A stretch of DNA of 64,000 bases from Deltaproteobacteria bacterium (GTDB lineage: Bacteria > Myxococcota_A > Polyangia > JAAYKL01): assembly GCA_030595125.1 (NCBI GenBank), contig JAUVDV010000001.1:59924-123923 (forward strand). Direction: 5' to 3'. A model generated the notes under the pieces. It was not told where the DNA came from and searched no databases. It saw only the letters and a list, made by a program, of their open reading frames with translations. This document shows, piece after piece, positions 17,441-26,876 of this stretch. The position numbers and the translations under genes are program-made. Positions within the stretch are counted from its first letter, which is position 1; each line of letters starts with the position of its first letter.

Positions 17441-18625
17441 ATGAAGTGGTTACTCGGAATAATGTTGAACGTATTGGCGGCCGTGTCGATCATGGCTTGC
17501 GACCCGCCGGTTTCCGACGATACCTGGATTCCGCCGTTCCAGAGCTGCCAGATCTTCGATCCCGTTACTGCTGACATAGTCTTGGCGGAGGACGGAGCGT
17601 TCGTCATTGAGGGCGTCGAGATCATCCCCCACGGCATCAACAGCTATCCGCTGCTACAGCACGTGGGAAATGGTGACCTCGAGAGCCTCCACGACATTTT
17701 CGGCCAGACCGTATCGCTGGGGCGATCCGTGCTGCGAACAAATGCCTTCATGGACGGAGGCGAAAACCCGGCGAGAATTCGAGACCAAGACGGTACGATC
17801 AGGGAGGAGGGACTTGCTGCGTTGGACCGGGTCGTGGCCGAGGCGGCGGACGCAGGCGTGAGACTGGTCCTGTTGCTGACCAATAACTGGGAGGACTTCG
17901 GTGGCGCGCAGGCGGTGGTGGACGCTGTCGCCCCCGGTGAAGGGCTACCCAAGGACGCGTTCTGGTCCGAACCAAGAGCGGTCGAGGCTCAGCTTGAGTA
18001 CATCCAGACGATCGTGAGCAGGACAAACAGCATCACCAGCCATGTGTACTCAGATGATCCGACCGTCTTCGCCTGGGAACTGGTCAACGAGGCGCGTTGT
18101 GACGCCCCTGATTGGTGCGACTCCGAAACACTTGTGAACTGGGCGAACGAGATGTCCAACGCGGTGCGACAGGCTGGTGCGATTGCGCCGGTGTTCTGGG
18201 GCGGTGCCGGCTATCTCGGGGAGCATGGTGAGGACTTGCGGAAGATTGGCGAGCACGGCGGTGTCGATGTATTGACGCTGCATCTCTACCTGAATCACAG
18301 CCATCCATACCTCTGGTATTATCCCCCGTCGCAACGCGTGCAGGAGGCCATCGACATCGGCGCGCAGATCATCCGCAGCCGAGTGGATGTCGCGCTTGAA
18401 GTGGGTCTTCCTCTCGTGATCGAGGAGTTGGGTTGGAGCGCACCCCAGGGCGTGGATCGTGACGCAGAGCGCGCGGCGGTTTTTGAGGGATGGTTATCCG
18501 TTGCCCACGATGAGGGTGTCGCCACCATGCCCTGGATGATCGGCGAGACAGACCGTGAAGACTATGACGGACTGCTCATCCGCCCGGACGACCTGAAAAC
18601 GTGGGAAGTCATATCGTGTCATTAG
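17441..18625 (+). CDS. GH5-like glycoside hydrolase lipoprotein (mannanase-like)
   Basis: The 394-residue protein has a lipobox (SIMAC, Cys20) and a glycoside hydrolase family 5-like TIM barrel. The early block is HGINSYPLLQ, the acid/base is E217 in FAWELVNEARC, and the nucleophile is probably E329 in LPLVIEELGWS. LLTNNWEDFGGA and LTLHLYLNH are further barrel strands seen in endo-beta-mannanase-like members. It is predicted to cleave a beta-linked polysaccharide at the cell surface; the exact substrate cannot be told. GGAGG is 8 bases before the ATG. It stands alone. Confidence 0.75.
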   Translation: MKWLLGIMLNVLAAVSIMACDPPVSDDTWIPPFQSCQIFDPVTADIVLAEDGAFVIEGVEIIPHGINSYPLLQHVGNGDLESLHDIFGQTVSLGRSVLRTNAFMDGGENPARIRDQDGTIREEGLAALDRVVAEAADAGVRLVLLLTNNWEDFGGAQAVVDAVAPGEGLPKDAFWSEPRAVEAQLEYIQTIVSRTNSITSHVYSDDPTVFAWELVNEARCDAPDWCDSETLVNWANEMSNAVRQAGAIAPVFWGGAGYLGEHGEDLRKIGEHGGVDVLTLHLYLNHSHPYLWYYPPSQRVQEAIDIGAQIIRSRVDVALEVGLPLVIEELGWSAPQGVDRDAERAAVFEGWLSVAHDEGVATMPWMIGETDREDYDGLLIRPDDLKTWEVISCH

Positions 18626-18718
18626 CGGGGGGAGGGCACCTTTTGCGCGAAGAACAAACCTGCTATTATTTCAGAACACGTCATTAATGTCGGATCACTG
18701 ACCCAGGGGGATAACCGG

Positions 18719-19828
18719 ATGATCGCCGAGAACACAAAGCACATTTTGCTGTTGGTTGCGATTTCGCTGGCGGTGTCGTTGATCGTAACCGGGTCAGTAC
18801 ACGCACAGGAAAGCAGGGTGAGGGTTGAGGTTCTGGATCTGCAGAATTCGGCATCTATCAAGGACCAGGAAATAGAGGTTCTCTCAAAAGTAGTACGTTC
18901 GGTGTTCGCCGAGTTGCCGCGCGAGCGCTTCGTTACATCTTCAGCCGAACCCATCGACGATCCGGTTTGTGAAGATGAGTGCCAGTTGGAAGCCAGTCGA
19001 CAACGTTTGATGGAGATGGTCGTACTCGGTTCGGTCAGTATCTTCGGCGAGGGATATTTGGCATCGTTACAGTTATACGACTTATCAGACGGGCAGCTAC
19101 TCGCCAGTTCGACCACCGATTCCAGGGCTTCGCTGGAGGAGATGATCGATACACTGAGAACTGCAGCAATAGAGTTGAGGGAAAAACTCGAACCAGAGGC
19201 GGCGCAGCAACCATCGCATCTGATCGCCCCTATCGTGAATACTCCGGAACCTCAACCCCAGCCGTTACTGCCGCAGCGTTCTGTTGTGCCCGTGGGCATC
19301 GCGGTTGGAAAGCTGAAGGTTACGTCATCTCCTTCTGGAGCGCGTGTTTTCATTCATAGAAAGTACTCCGGCATTACTCCGCTGGAGATAGAACTGGCCA
19401 CACTTTCGTACAGATTAGAAGTCCGGATGGCCAAACACAAATCAGTGCACAGGAGAGTGCGCATCGATCCCGGGAGGACCGAAAAACGCCACGTTATCTT
19501 ACAGCGCATCTACCCGATGAACCCGTACAAGAAAGCGGGTCACGCATTTTTCTGGCCCGGCGCCCTTACGACTGCTTTTGGTTTCATCTCAATGAGTATG
19601 GCCATGGAAAACGCAGATGAGTACCAGTATGACCTTGATTCCGAGGCAGAGCGTAGTGCCAGAGTCTGGACCGGCGCAATGTGGGGCGGCTTTTCAGTGG
19701 GTGCAATATTTATCGTTACTGCCATCGTGTGCTGGTCCAGGTCGCCCGGTGACAAGGAGTATTTCGAACTCCACGGCTCAGCGGCTGCGCTTCGTCTGGG
19801 TGAACGTGGTATGATAGTGACTTTCTAG
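18719..19828 (+). CDS. Exported PEGA-domain protein
   Basis: The 369-residue protein has a signal peptide (VTGSVHAQ), then a region like the TolB-N/curli-assembly type regulators (VRVEVLDLQNSASIKDQEIE ... VVLGSVSIFGEGYLASLQLY). A PEGA domain follows at about residues 197-262 (GKLKVTSSPSGARVFIHRKY, then YRLEVRMAKHKSV). Two hydrophobic segments occur near residues 270-350. PEGA modules bind surface polymers or serve as structural spacers. This arrangement is common in myxobacterial envelope proteins. A Cys-rich lipoprotein gene follows 12 bases later. Confidence 0.7.
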   Translation: MIAENTKHILLLVAISLAVSLIVTGSVHAQESRVRVEVLDLQNSASIKDQEIEVLSKVVRSVFAELPRERFVTSSAEPIDDPVCEDECQLEASRQRLMEMVVLGSVSIFGEGYLASLQLYDLSDGQLLASSTTDSRASLEEMIDTLRTAAIELREKLEPEAAQQPSHLIAPIVNTPEPQPQPLLPQRSVVPVGIAVGKLKVTSSPSGARVFIHRKYSGITPLEIELATLSYRLEVRMAKHKSVHRRVRIDPGRTEKRHVILQRIYPMNPYKKAGHAFFWPGALTTAFGFISMSMAMENADEYQYDLDSEAERSARVWTGAMWGGFSVGAIFIVTAIVCWSRSPGDKEYFELHGSAAALRLGERGMIVTF

Positions 19829-19840
19829 GGGAGGTCTTCG

Positions 19841-20737
19841 ATGAGATGGAACAGTCTGTTCGTGTCTATACTGGCGACCGTTCTTCTGCCCTGTTGCGAC
19901 GTCTTTCTATCGGACATCGGAGGACTGAATGAACAGTGTGCCGGCAACGGCGACTGCATGGACGACCTGGTATGCAACTTCGGCAATTGCGGAGAACCGC
20001 AAGGATTGGATGAAACCTGCGACGAAAAGGCCCAACATATTGGCCCGGTCTGCAAAGACGGGCTGGCGTGCATCAACGGCGCTTGTGTTCCAGCAGGCCA
20101 AGAAGGCGAGCCCTGTATGCCGGCGTATGCATGGATCGGAGATCAGATATGTGAAGGGGACCTGCACTGCATCGATGGGATCTGCAGCGAGGCAGGTGGC
20201 GAGGGTGAGCCGTGTATAGATGATGACGACTATGCCGAGACCGGCACCTGCGACGCAGGGCTCAGGTGTGTCGATGAGATCTGCACCCCTTCCGCGCCGG
20301 ACGAGGTAGCCCAGCCGAATTCCCAGCTTTCGTGGCTCAGGTGTGCGATCGGGTCTGTTTGGGATGGATGGGAGTGCGATTACGTCGATGGTTTAGCTGA
20401 GACATATTACAACTGGGATGAAGTCAAGATCGCCTGCCCTAGCGGGTTCAGATTGCCGAGCCGACAGGAGATGATCAACTTACTCGACGATTGCGATAGC
20501 TCGGTATTATCCGGCGATCAAGGTTCCTGTTCTTCCTGTTACGAGAGTGAAGTTTGCAACGCGATGTTCGGAAACGCGATGAGCAGCGAGCGCGATTATT
20601 GGACCTCAGCAATCGACTACGGTTCCTCCTCCTCGTCCTATGACGACAGGCACTGGATTGTTTCTTTCTATGACGGCGAAGTGAAATTGCAGTACCCATC
20701 GCAGGCACAGACAGATCGCGTTCGCTGCGTACATTAG
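19841..20737 (+). CDS. Cys-rich lipoprotein with DUF1566-like C-terminus
   Basis: The 298-residue protein has a lipobox (TVLLPCC), then four or so Cys-rich repeats of the form G-x-x-C-x-D/G-x-x-C (CAGNGDCMDDLVCNFGNC, CKDGLACINGACVP, CEGDLHCIDGICSE). These resemble Dickkopf-N or EGF-like units. Residues of about 170-298 form a DUF1566/Lcl-C-like domain: GFRLPSRQEMINLLDDC ... YWTSAID ... DRVRCVH at the extreme C-terminus. GGGGAGG lies 6-7 bases before ATG. It is probably displayed on the surface; binding partner unknown. Confidence 0.7.
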   Translation: MRWNSLFVSILATVLLPCCDVFLSDIGGLNEQCAGNGDCMDDLVCNFGNCGEPQGLDETCDEKAQHIGPVCKDGLACINGACVPAGQEGEPCMPAYAWIGDQICEGDLHCIDGICSEAGGEGEPCIDDDDYAETGTCDAGLRCVDEICTPSAPDEVAQPNSQLSWLRCAIGSVWDGWECDYVDGLAETYYNWDEVKIACPSGFRLPSRQEMINLLDDCDSSVLSGDQGSCSSCYESEVCNAMFGNAMSSERDYWTSAIDYGSSSSSYDDRHWIVSFYDGEVKLQYPSQAQTDRVRCVH

Positions 20738-20759
20738 CTACACCGCTTTTCCCTATATT

Positions 20760-21737
20760 TCACACCGGAAGCTGGTCGAGGAGGTGGGAGAATGCTTCGG
20801 CGTCGACGGCTTCTCCGAGTCGTTTTCGAAAAGCGGCGGCTCCGTCGAAGCCCCTAAGATACCAGCAGGCGTGCTTTCTCATCTCCAGTACGGCGCGCTG
20901 TTCGCCGGACCACTCGATGTACAGATCCAGATGCCTGCGGCACGTTTCCACCCTGCCCGCAAGGTCGGGAGCGCCCTCGCCTCCTGCTAGCTCTCTGAAA
21001 ATCCACGGGTTGCCCTTTGCGCCCTGACCTACCGCCACACGGGCGCATCCGGATTGTGCGATCATTTCCGTTGCGTCGGCCGGTCCCGCGATTCCGCCGT
21101 TTCCGACAACCGGGATATTCACCGCGTCCACTATCTCGGCAAGCAGCGCAAAATCCACGGGACCGCTGTGCCCCTGATCCTTCGTGCGAGCGTGGATGGT
21201 GATAAGCGATACGCCGCTATCCTCCAGGATTTTTGCTATCTGCACACCGTTGCGGTCATCGGCCGAATAGCCCAGTCGTGTCTTGGCGGTCACCGGAACG
21301 CGCACGGAGTCCACCACCTGCGCGGTGATCTCGCCGAGGGTTTGCGGATCGCGCATCAACGCCGCGCCGCATCCAAGTCCGTTTTTGACAACCTTGCGCG
21401 CGGGGCAACCGAAATTGAGATCTATGATGTCCGCTCCATCCGCCTCGACGATGCGAGCCGCCTGCGCCATCACCTCCGGATCCCGGCCGTAGAGCTGCAC
21501 TACGAAAGGCGACTCCCCGGGGAACTTGTCCATCAGCGCGAGGGTCTTCGATCCGTGCTTGCGCTTCCGATTCCCGGACTTCTTGTCCAGATAAACCACG
21601 GCGTGACAGGAGACCAGCTCCGTGACCGCCAGGATCGCTCCCAGCTCGTGACACAGTCGCCGAAAGGGTGGATTGGTGATCCCCGCCATGGGCGCAAGCA
21701 CGGCTCCGCGGCCGATCTCGTACGGACCCAGTTTCAC
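20760..21737 (-). CDS. dusB: tRNA-dihydrouridine synthase (DusB-like)
   Basis: The 325-residue protein has the family signature GAVLAPMAGITNPPFRRLCH at the N-terminus, NFGCPARKVVKNG (Cys111, the expected catalytic cysteine), and VTAKTRLGYSADD. The FMN-binding segments IPVVGNGGIAGP and RVAVGQGAKGNPWIF are also present. It reduces specific uridines of tRNA with FMN and NADPH. Length and motif order match DusB. It is followed 6 bases upstream (on the same strand) by the aminotransferase gene at 21744-23246, so both may share a transcript. Confidence 0.93.
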   Translation of the reverse strand: MKLGPYEIGRGAVLAPMAGITNPPFRRLCHELGAILAVTELVSCHAVVYLDKKSGNRKRKHGSKTLALMDKFPGESPFVVQLYGRDPEVMAQAARIVEADGADIIDLNFGCPARKVVKNGLGCGAALMRDPQTLGEITAQVVDSVRVPVTAKTRLGYSADDRNGVQIAKILEDSGVSLITIHARTKDQGHSGPVDFALLAEIVDAVNIPVVGNGGIAGPADATEMIAQSGCARVAVGQGAKGNPWIFRELAGGEGAPDLAGRVETCRRHLDLYIEWSGEQRAVLEMRKHACWYLRGFDGAAAFRKRLGEAVDAEAFSHLLDQLPV

Positions 21738-21743
21738 GAGTGA

Positions 21744-23246
21744 CTAGTCATTCTTGGGAAACGGTATATTCAGAGGGGTGAATTGCTCTTTGAAATCCTC
21801 GCCTGCCCACAGGAACTCGCCCATCTGATCTTGCTTGTACCTGTCCGCGTAATCCCTCCAGTCCCTTCCTATGGTATCCAGGGCGTCCAGCAGGAAGTCC
21901 AGATCCTCCGCGCTGGTGGCGGGGGACAGGGAGATCCTCACCCATCCGGGCTTGGACCACAAATCGCCGTCGTCGAGGGCCCGGCGGATTTCCTCGGAGT
22001 CCTCCTGTTCTATCCCCAGAAGCTCGTGGCCGTATGTTCCCGCGCACATGCACCCGGCGCGCACCTGGATGCCGAATCGATCGTTGAGCAGGCGAACGGC
22101 CAGGTTGTGGTGTAGCTCGCCGTCGTGGAAGATGATGGAGAACACCCCCAGCCTGTCCACCTCCGGGTTTCCCAGGAGAGTGATGGCGTCGTTGGCCAGA
22201 AGTCGTGTCGTCGCGTGTTTGACGAGCGCGTGCTCGGTCCTGTCGAGGAGTTCTTCGCCAAGGTATCTCTTGAGTTCGAAGACCAGCCCCGCGCGGATGA
22301 TCTGCACGATGGGCGGTGTGCCCCCCATCTCCCGTGACCGGAGATCCCCGAGGTACTGATGATCCCACTGGGAAGTGTACAGGACTGTGCCGCCGCCTGG
22401 CTCCACAGGAACACTGCTGGTGAACAATTTTTTGGAGGCCGCCAGGATTCCGGGGGTCTGGGGTCCGCCGGTGAACTTGTGAGTGGAGATGAACAGCGCG
22501 TCCCTTCTCTTCCCTTCTCCTTCGCCGGGGTGCATGTCGATGGGCACGTAGGGCGCCGCCGCCGCATAGTCGAATAACGCGACTCCTTCGTGCTCGTGCA
22601 TGACCTCGCAAAGGGCGTCCACGTCGTTGAGGATGCCGGTGACGTTGGAAGCGGCGGAGAAGGTGCCGATCTTCTGAGCGCGTTCCCGCACTTCCGGCAG
22701 CTTGAGCCTGCGCTCAAGATCCCGCCAGTCGATGCGACCGGCCTTGTCGAAGCCCACGAACATTGTGTGGCCCACGGTTTCCCGCCAGGCGATATCGTTG
22801 GAGTGGTGCTCCATCATGGACCGAAAGATGATCGGCCGACACTCTTGCGGCAGCTTGTCGCCGCAGCCGCAAACGGCGGATATCTGTTCGGGGATTCGTA
22901 AACCCATCGCCAGGATCAGCTTGTTGATCGCGGAGGTGGAGCCCGCGCCTGTGAAGATTATTACGTCGTCATCGGTGGCGCCGATGGCATCGGACACGCT
23001 CTGATAAGCCCGATCCACGAGGTAGGTCATCTGCCGCCCGGAGAAGTTGCTCTCCGCGTGGGTGTTCGCCATGTGGGGCAAGACCTTACTGGTGATCAGG
23101 TCTTCTATTGGCTCGAAGGGCAGACCGGCGGCGATGTAGTCGAAGTAGATCCGCCGTTTTTCGCCGAACGGTGTTGCGATGGTCGTGTTGCCGCCCATCA
23201 GGTTTTCTCTCAGGTAGCGCAGGCGCCTGTCGTCGAGGATATCCAT
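21744..23246 (-). CDS. Class V aminotransferase-fold PLP enzyme
   Basis: The 500-residue protein has the fold-type I class V (cysteine desulfurase-like) pattern: IYFDYIAAGLPFEPI at the N-terminus, FTGAGSTSAINKLI, SMMEHHSNDIAWRE, and ALFISTHKFTGGPQTPG with the PLP lysine in S-T-H-K. The C-terminal VRAGCMCAGTYGHELLG carries cysteines at the position of the SufS/IscS mobile-loop cysteine. Compared with SufS (about 405 residues) it is longer by some 90 residues. A cysteine desulfurase or selenocysteine lyase activity is plausible but not proven. No Fe-S assembly genes flank it; dusB follows. Confidence 0.8.
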   Translation of the reverse strand: MDILDDRRLRYLRENLMGGNTTIATPFGEKRRIYFDYIAAGLPFEPIEDLITSKVLPHMANTHAESNFSGRQMTYLVDRAYQSVSDAIGATDDDVIIFTGAGSTSAINKLILAMGLRIPEQISAVCGCGDKLPQECRPIIFRSMMEHHSNDIAWRETVGHTMFVGFDKAGRIDWRDLERRLKLPEVRERAQKIGTFSAASNVTGILNDVDALCEVMHEHEGVALFDYAAAAPYVPIDMHPGEGEGKRRDALFISTHKFTGGPQTPGILAASKKLFTSSVPVEPGGGTVLYTSQWDHQYLGDLRSREMGGTPPIVQIIRAGLVFELKRYLGEELLDRTEHALVKHATTRLLANDAITLLGNPEVDRLGVFSIIFHDGELHHNLAVRLLNDRFGIQVRAGCMCAGTYGHELLGIEQEDSEEIRRALDDGDLWSKPGWVRISLSPATSAEDLDFLLDALDTIGRDWRDYADRYKQDQMGEFLWAGEDFKEQFTPLNIPFPKND

Positions 23247-23312
23247 GGAACTCCCGTTTGCGATCCCGGCAACAAGACGGCGGGTCGCAGTAGTAGTAAT
23301 CCGGCGATGAGT

Positions 23313-24659
23313 TTAGCGACGGCGGTGAGGATTGTCGATATTGAGCTTCTTCATTTTTCGCCAGAGGGTCGTTGGCGAGAGACCGAGTGTATCGGCAGCC
23401 TGGTCGGTGGTGTCGTTGTGAACCAGGGCCGCCCGGATGGCCTGGCGTTCCGCTGCGGCGACGATATCCTCCAGGGTCTGGTTGTCGGGTATTCCACCGT
23501 CACCGGGTTCGAGCAGGTCTACTATTTGCATTTCGCCGCCCACTGTGAGAGCGACGCCCTGTTCCATAAGGTTCTCGAGTTCGCGTACGTTCCCCGGGAA
23601 GTTGTAGGCGGTCAACCGCTCCAGCGCTCCCTTGCCGAGCCGTACGGGGCGGTCCATCTTTTTCGAGTACTTGTTTATGAAGTGCTCCACCAGTAACGGA
23701 ATATCCTCGGGGCGCTCTTTCAGGGGAGGGATCCAGAAGCGCGCCACCGCGAGACGGTAGTATAGATCCTGGCGAAAACGCTTTTCGTTGATGGCCGTTT
23801 GCAGATCCTGGTTGGTGGCGGCGATGAGGCGGATGTCCACAGAAATGGACTTGTTGTCGCCCACCCGGCGGATCTCCTTTTCCTGGATGGCTCTCAGGAG
23901 TTTGGCCTGAAGGGCCGGCGAGGTTTCGCTGATCTCGTCGAAGAAGAACGTGCCGCCCTCGGCCTCCTCGAACAGGCCCCTGCGAGTGCTTACCGCTCCT
24001 GTGAACGCCCCCCGGGTGTGGCCGAATAGTTCGCTCTCCAGGAGCGTTTCGCTTATGGCGGCGCAGTTGACCGGGACGAAGGGCCGGTTCGAGCGCGAGG
24101 AGTTGGCGTGAATGGCCTTGGCGATGAGCTCCTTGCCGGTACCGCTTTCACCGGTGATGAGCACGGTGGTGTCAGTGGGTGCGATCTTGATGATGCGGGT
24201 GAGTATTTCCCTCATGGACTGGGATCGTCCGATGATATTTTCGAACTTGTAGCGCTCCTTGAACTCCTGAGTGAGCAAGGAGACCTCCCCGGAGAGCCAG
24301 CGCCGCTCGAGCGCCTTGCCCACCTTGATGGTGAGTTCATCTTCGGAGAAAGGCTTTTGAATGTAGTCCCACGCGCCCAGTCTCATGGCCTCCACCGCGG
24401 TCTCGATGGTGCCATACGCGGTCATCACAATTGACTCGGTGAGGGGTGAAACCTCGCGGATGTGCCGAAGCACAGCTATCCCGTCCAGCTTTCCCATCCG
24501 AAGATCGGTGATAACCAGATCGTATGCTTCGTCGTCGATGGCTTCACAGGCTTCAGAGCCGTCCTTGGCCTCCGCCACGTCGTGTCCCAAGCTGCGCAAC
24601 ATGATGGACAGCGTGGTGCGCATGTTTTTTTGATCGTCGACGATGAGAATGTGCGCCAC
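23313..24659 (-). CDS. NtrC-type sigma-54 response regulator
   Basis: The 448-residue protein starts at GTG 24659 with AGAGGAG upstream. It has a receiver domain (residues 1-120; phospho-acceptor D52 in YDLVITDLRMG), an AAA+ sigma-54 interaction domain (Walker A GESGTGKE, the GAFTGA loop, FFFDEISE), and a C-terminal Fis-type helix-turn-helix (TDQAADTLGLSPTTLWRKMK). It activates sigma-54 promoters when phosphorylated. No histidine kinase is encoded in the window. It diverges from dnaK, but no -24/-12 promoter was seen between them, so its targets are elsewhere or unknown. Confidence 0.92.
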   Translation of the reverse strand: MAHILIVDDQKNMRTTLSIMLRSLGHDVAEAKDGSEACEAIDDEAYDLVITDLRMGKLDGIAVLRHIREVSPLTESIVMTAYGTIETAVEAMRLGAWDYIQKPFSEDELTIKVGKALERRWLSGEVSLLTQEFKERYKFENIIGRSQSMREILTRIIKIAPTDTTVLITGESGTGKELIAKAIHANSSRSNRPFVPVNCAAISETLLESELFGHTRGAFTGAVSTRRGLFEEAEGGTFFFDEISETSPALQAKLLRAIQEKEIRRVGDNKSISVDIRLIAATNQDLQTAINEKRFRQDLYYRLAVARFWIPPLKERPEDIPLLVEHFINKYSKKMDRPVRLGKGALERLTAYNFPGNVRELENLMEQGVALTVGGEMQIVDLLEPGDGGIPDNQTLEDIVAAAERQAIRAALVHNDTTDQAADTLGLSPTTLWRKMKKLNIDNPHRRR

Positions 24660-24764
24660 TTTGCACTCCTCTGAAGAAATAAAAATTTGGTGACTTCATC
24701 CTGTATACCAGCCGGATCGATAGGCCACAACCCGAGCTATTTTTTCATTAGAGGATAGCGTTAC

Positions 24765-24792
24765 TTGACTTGCATTCAGCCGTGGATACATT
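24765..24792 (+). promoter_or_regulatory. dnaK promoter (sigma70-like)
   Basis: TTGACT (24765-24770), a 16-base spacer and TACATT (24787-24792) lie 54 bases before the dnaK ATG. No CIRCE inverted repeat was seen between the two divergent genes. Confidence 0.5.
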
Positions 24793-24846
24793 GAGGCCAC
24801 TTCAGGAGGGGCGAAAGGCCTTTTCGGGGTTCTTAGGAGGAGCAAA

Positions 24847-26769
24847 ATGGGCAAGACAATAGGAATCGATCTTGGAACGACAAACAGTGTTGTTGCGGTC
24901 ATCGAGGGCAAGGATCCGGTGATCATCTCCAATGAGGAGGGCGGGCGCACCACACCGTCGGTTGTGGCCTGGGACGACCAGGGCGAGATCCTCGTCGGCC
25001 AGATCGCCAAGCGACAGGCGATCACCAACCCCGAAAACACGGTTTATTCCATCAAGCGTTTCATGGGTCGCAAGCAAGCCGAGGTCGGCGAAGAGATGTC
25101 CATGGTCCCCTACGACGTGACAAAGACGGCCAACGGGGATGCACACGTAAAAATCAAGGATCGGGACTATGCCCCGCCCGAGATCGCCGCCCGTATTCTC
25201 ATGAAGCTCAAGAAAGCGGCTGAGGAGTACCTGGGCGAGCCGGTGACCGATGCGGTGCTCACCGTACCGGCCTACTTCAACGACTCCCAGCGTCAGGCCA
25301 CCAAGGACGCGGGCAAGATCGCCGGCCTGGAGATCAAGCGCATAGTGAACGAGCCCACCGCGGCAGCGCTCGCCTACGGCCTCGACAAGAAGGCCGATGA
25401 AATCATCATTGTGTACGATTTCGGCGGCGGCACCTTCGATGTTTCCGTCCTGGAGGTCGGGGACAACGTGGTGCAGGTCATCTCCACCAACGGAGACACC
25501 CACCTGGGCGGCGACAATATCGATCAGATAATCATCGAGTACCTGGTGGCGGAGTTTAAAAAGGATCAGGGCATTGATGTGTCCGGGGACAAGATGGTAT
25601 TGCAGCGGCTCAAGGAAGCCGCTGAGAAGGCAAAGATCGACCTGAGCTCCCTGATGGAGACGCAGATCAATCTCCCCTTCCTCACCGCCGACGCCTCCGG
25701 GCCCAAACACCTCAACCTGCGTCTTTCCAGAGCCAAATTCGAGTCGATGATCGGCGACGTTGTGGAGCGAACCCTCGCGCCGTGCCGCAGGGCCCTCGAG
25801 GACGGCAACAAACGGCCCGGAGATATAGATCAAGTGGTGCTCGTGGGCGGCTCAACGCGCATCCCGCTGGTGCAGCAGGCGGTGACCAAGTTCTTCGGCA
25901 AGGATCCCCACAAGGGTGTCAACCCGGACGAGGTGGTCGCCCTTGGTGCGGCAATCCAGGCCGGCGTGCTCTCCGGAGACGTCAAAGATCTGCTTTTGCT
26001 GGATGTGACGCCCCTGTCCCTAGGCGTGGAGACTCTCGGCGGGGTAATGACAACCATGATCACGCGCAACACCACCATCCCCGCAAAGAAGTCGGAGGTC
26101 TACTCTACCGCGGCGGACAGCCAGACCTCCGTGGAGATTCACGTCCTCCAGGGGGAGCGGAGCATGGCCAAGGACAACAGGACCCTCGGGCGCTTTCACC
26201 TGGAGGGCATCATGCCGGCTCCACGGGGAGTCCCAAAGGTCGAGGTTACCTTCGATATCGACGCCAATGGGATTGTCAACGTTTCGGCCAAGGATATGGC
26301 CACGGGCAAGGAGCAGAAGATCACAATCACGGCCTCCTCGGGCCTGAAAGACGGGGAGATCGATAACATGGTCCAGGACGCCGAGAAGTACAAGGCGGAG
26401 GACGAGCAGCGCAAGAAGGATATCGAAACCAGGAACAAGGCCGAGCAGCTCGCCTACGCCACCGAGAAGACCCTCGAGGAGCACAGGGACAAGCTCCCGC
26501 AAGAGGAAGTGGCGAAGGTCGAGGGGGCCATCAAATCCCTGCGGGAGGTCATCGATTCCAACGACGCGTCGCGGATAGAGTCGGAAATGGAGAACCTCAC
26601 CAAGGCGTCTCACAAGCTCGCGGAGCTGATGTATCAGGCGGCGGGAGCGAGCGTCGCCCCCGGAGCGGATCCCACGGACGGCGCCCCGGATCCGGGAGCT
26701 CCCGATCAGGCTGAAGAAGAGGGTGACAGCGACGTCATCGACGCCGAGTTCGAGGAGAACAAACAGTAG
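24847..26769 (+). CDS. dnaK: Chaperone DnaK (Hsp70)
   Basis: The 640-residue protein has all Hsp70 signatures: [17 protein letters not shown] at the N-terminus, [33 protein letters not shown], and the substrate-binding domain with [17 protein letters not shown]. The acidic C-terminus ends [12 protein letters not shown], the usual DnaK tail. It folds and disaggregates proteins with DnaJ and GrpE, neither of which is encoded next to it. AGGAGG precedes the ATG by 6 bases. The last 51 coding bases plus 20 bases of flank are duplicated at 28986-29056 beyond an inserted segment. Confidence 0.97.
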   Translation: MGKTIGIDLGTTNSVVAVIEGKDPVIISNEEGGRTTPSVVAWDDQGEILVGQIAKRQAITNPENTVYSIKRFMGRKQAEVGEEMSMVPYDVTKTANGDAHVKIKDRDYAPPEIAARILMKLKKAAEEYLGEPVTDAVLTVPAYFNDSQRQATKDAGKIAGLEIKRIVNEPTAAALAYGLDKKADEIIIVYDFGGGTFDVSVLEVGDNVVQVISTNGDTHLGGDNIDQIIIEYLVAEFKKDQGIDVSGDKMVLQRLKEAAEKAKIDLSSLMETQINLPFLTADASGPKHLNLRLSRAKFESMIGDVVERTLAPCRRALEDGNKRPGDIDQVVLVGGSTRIPLVQQAVTKFFGKDPHKGVNPDEVVALGAAIQAGVLSGDVKDLLLLDVTPLSLGVETLGGVMTTMITRNTTIPAKKSEVYSTAADSQTSVEIHVLQGERSMAKDNRTLGRFHLEGIMPAPRGVPKVEVTFDIDANGIVNVSAKDMATGKEQKITITASSGLKDGEIDNMVQDAEKYKAEDEQRKKDIETRNKAEQLAYATEKTLEEHRDKLPQEEVAKVEGAIKSLREVIDSNDASRIESEMENLTKASHKLAELMYQAAGASVAPGADPTDGAPDPGAPDQAEEEGDSDVIDAEFEENKQ

Positions 26770-26789
26770 CCCGCAGCATCCCCTGCCCG
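26719..26789 (+). repeat. 71-bp direct repeat of dnaK 3' end, proximal copy
   Basis: It begins at GAGGGTGACAGC inside the last codons of dnaK and runs 20 bases past the stop. The distal copy at 28986-29056 matches at 69 of 71 positions. The single difference in coding sequence (AAC/AAT, Asn) is synonymous; the other lies after the stop. Confidence 0.9.
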
Positions 26790-26833
26790 TACTTCAAAAG
26801 AACCCCCCAATAATTCCGGTGAGTCGTTCTGAT

Positions 26834-26857
26834 AAAAAAAGTGACTGGCACCGAAAA
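26834..26857 (+). repeat. 24-bp boundary repeat with GTGACTGGCACCG, copy 2
   Basis: Seven A, GTGACTGGCACCG, then AAAA. An identical 24-base stretch occurs at 28958-28981. The two copies bracket the phosphatase and transposase genes. It lies 44 bases beyond the proximal dnaK-tail repeat. Confidence 0.8.
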
Positions 26858-26876
26858 TGAAGAGAAAATGGGGGAA

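Noticed and set aside
24660..24846. CIRCE element upstream of dnaK
   Set aside because: No TTAGCACTC-N9-GAGTGCTAA-like repeat was found.
26841..26856. TGGCAC in the boundary motif as a sigma-54 -24 element
   Set aside because: No TTGC-like -12 element at the right spacing.
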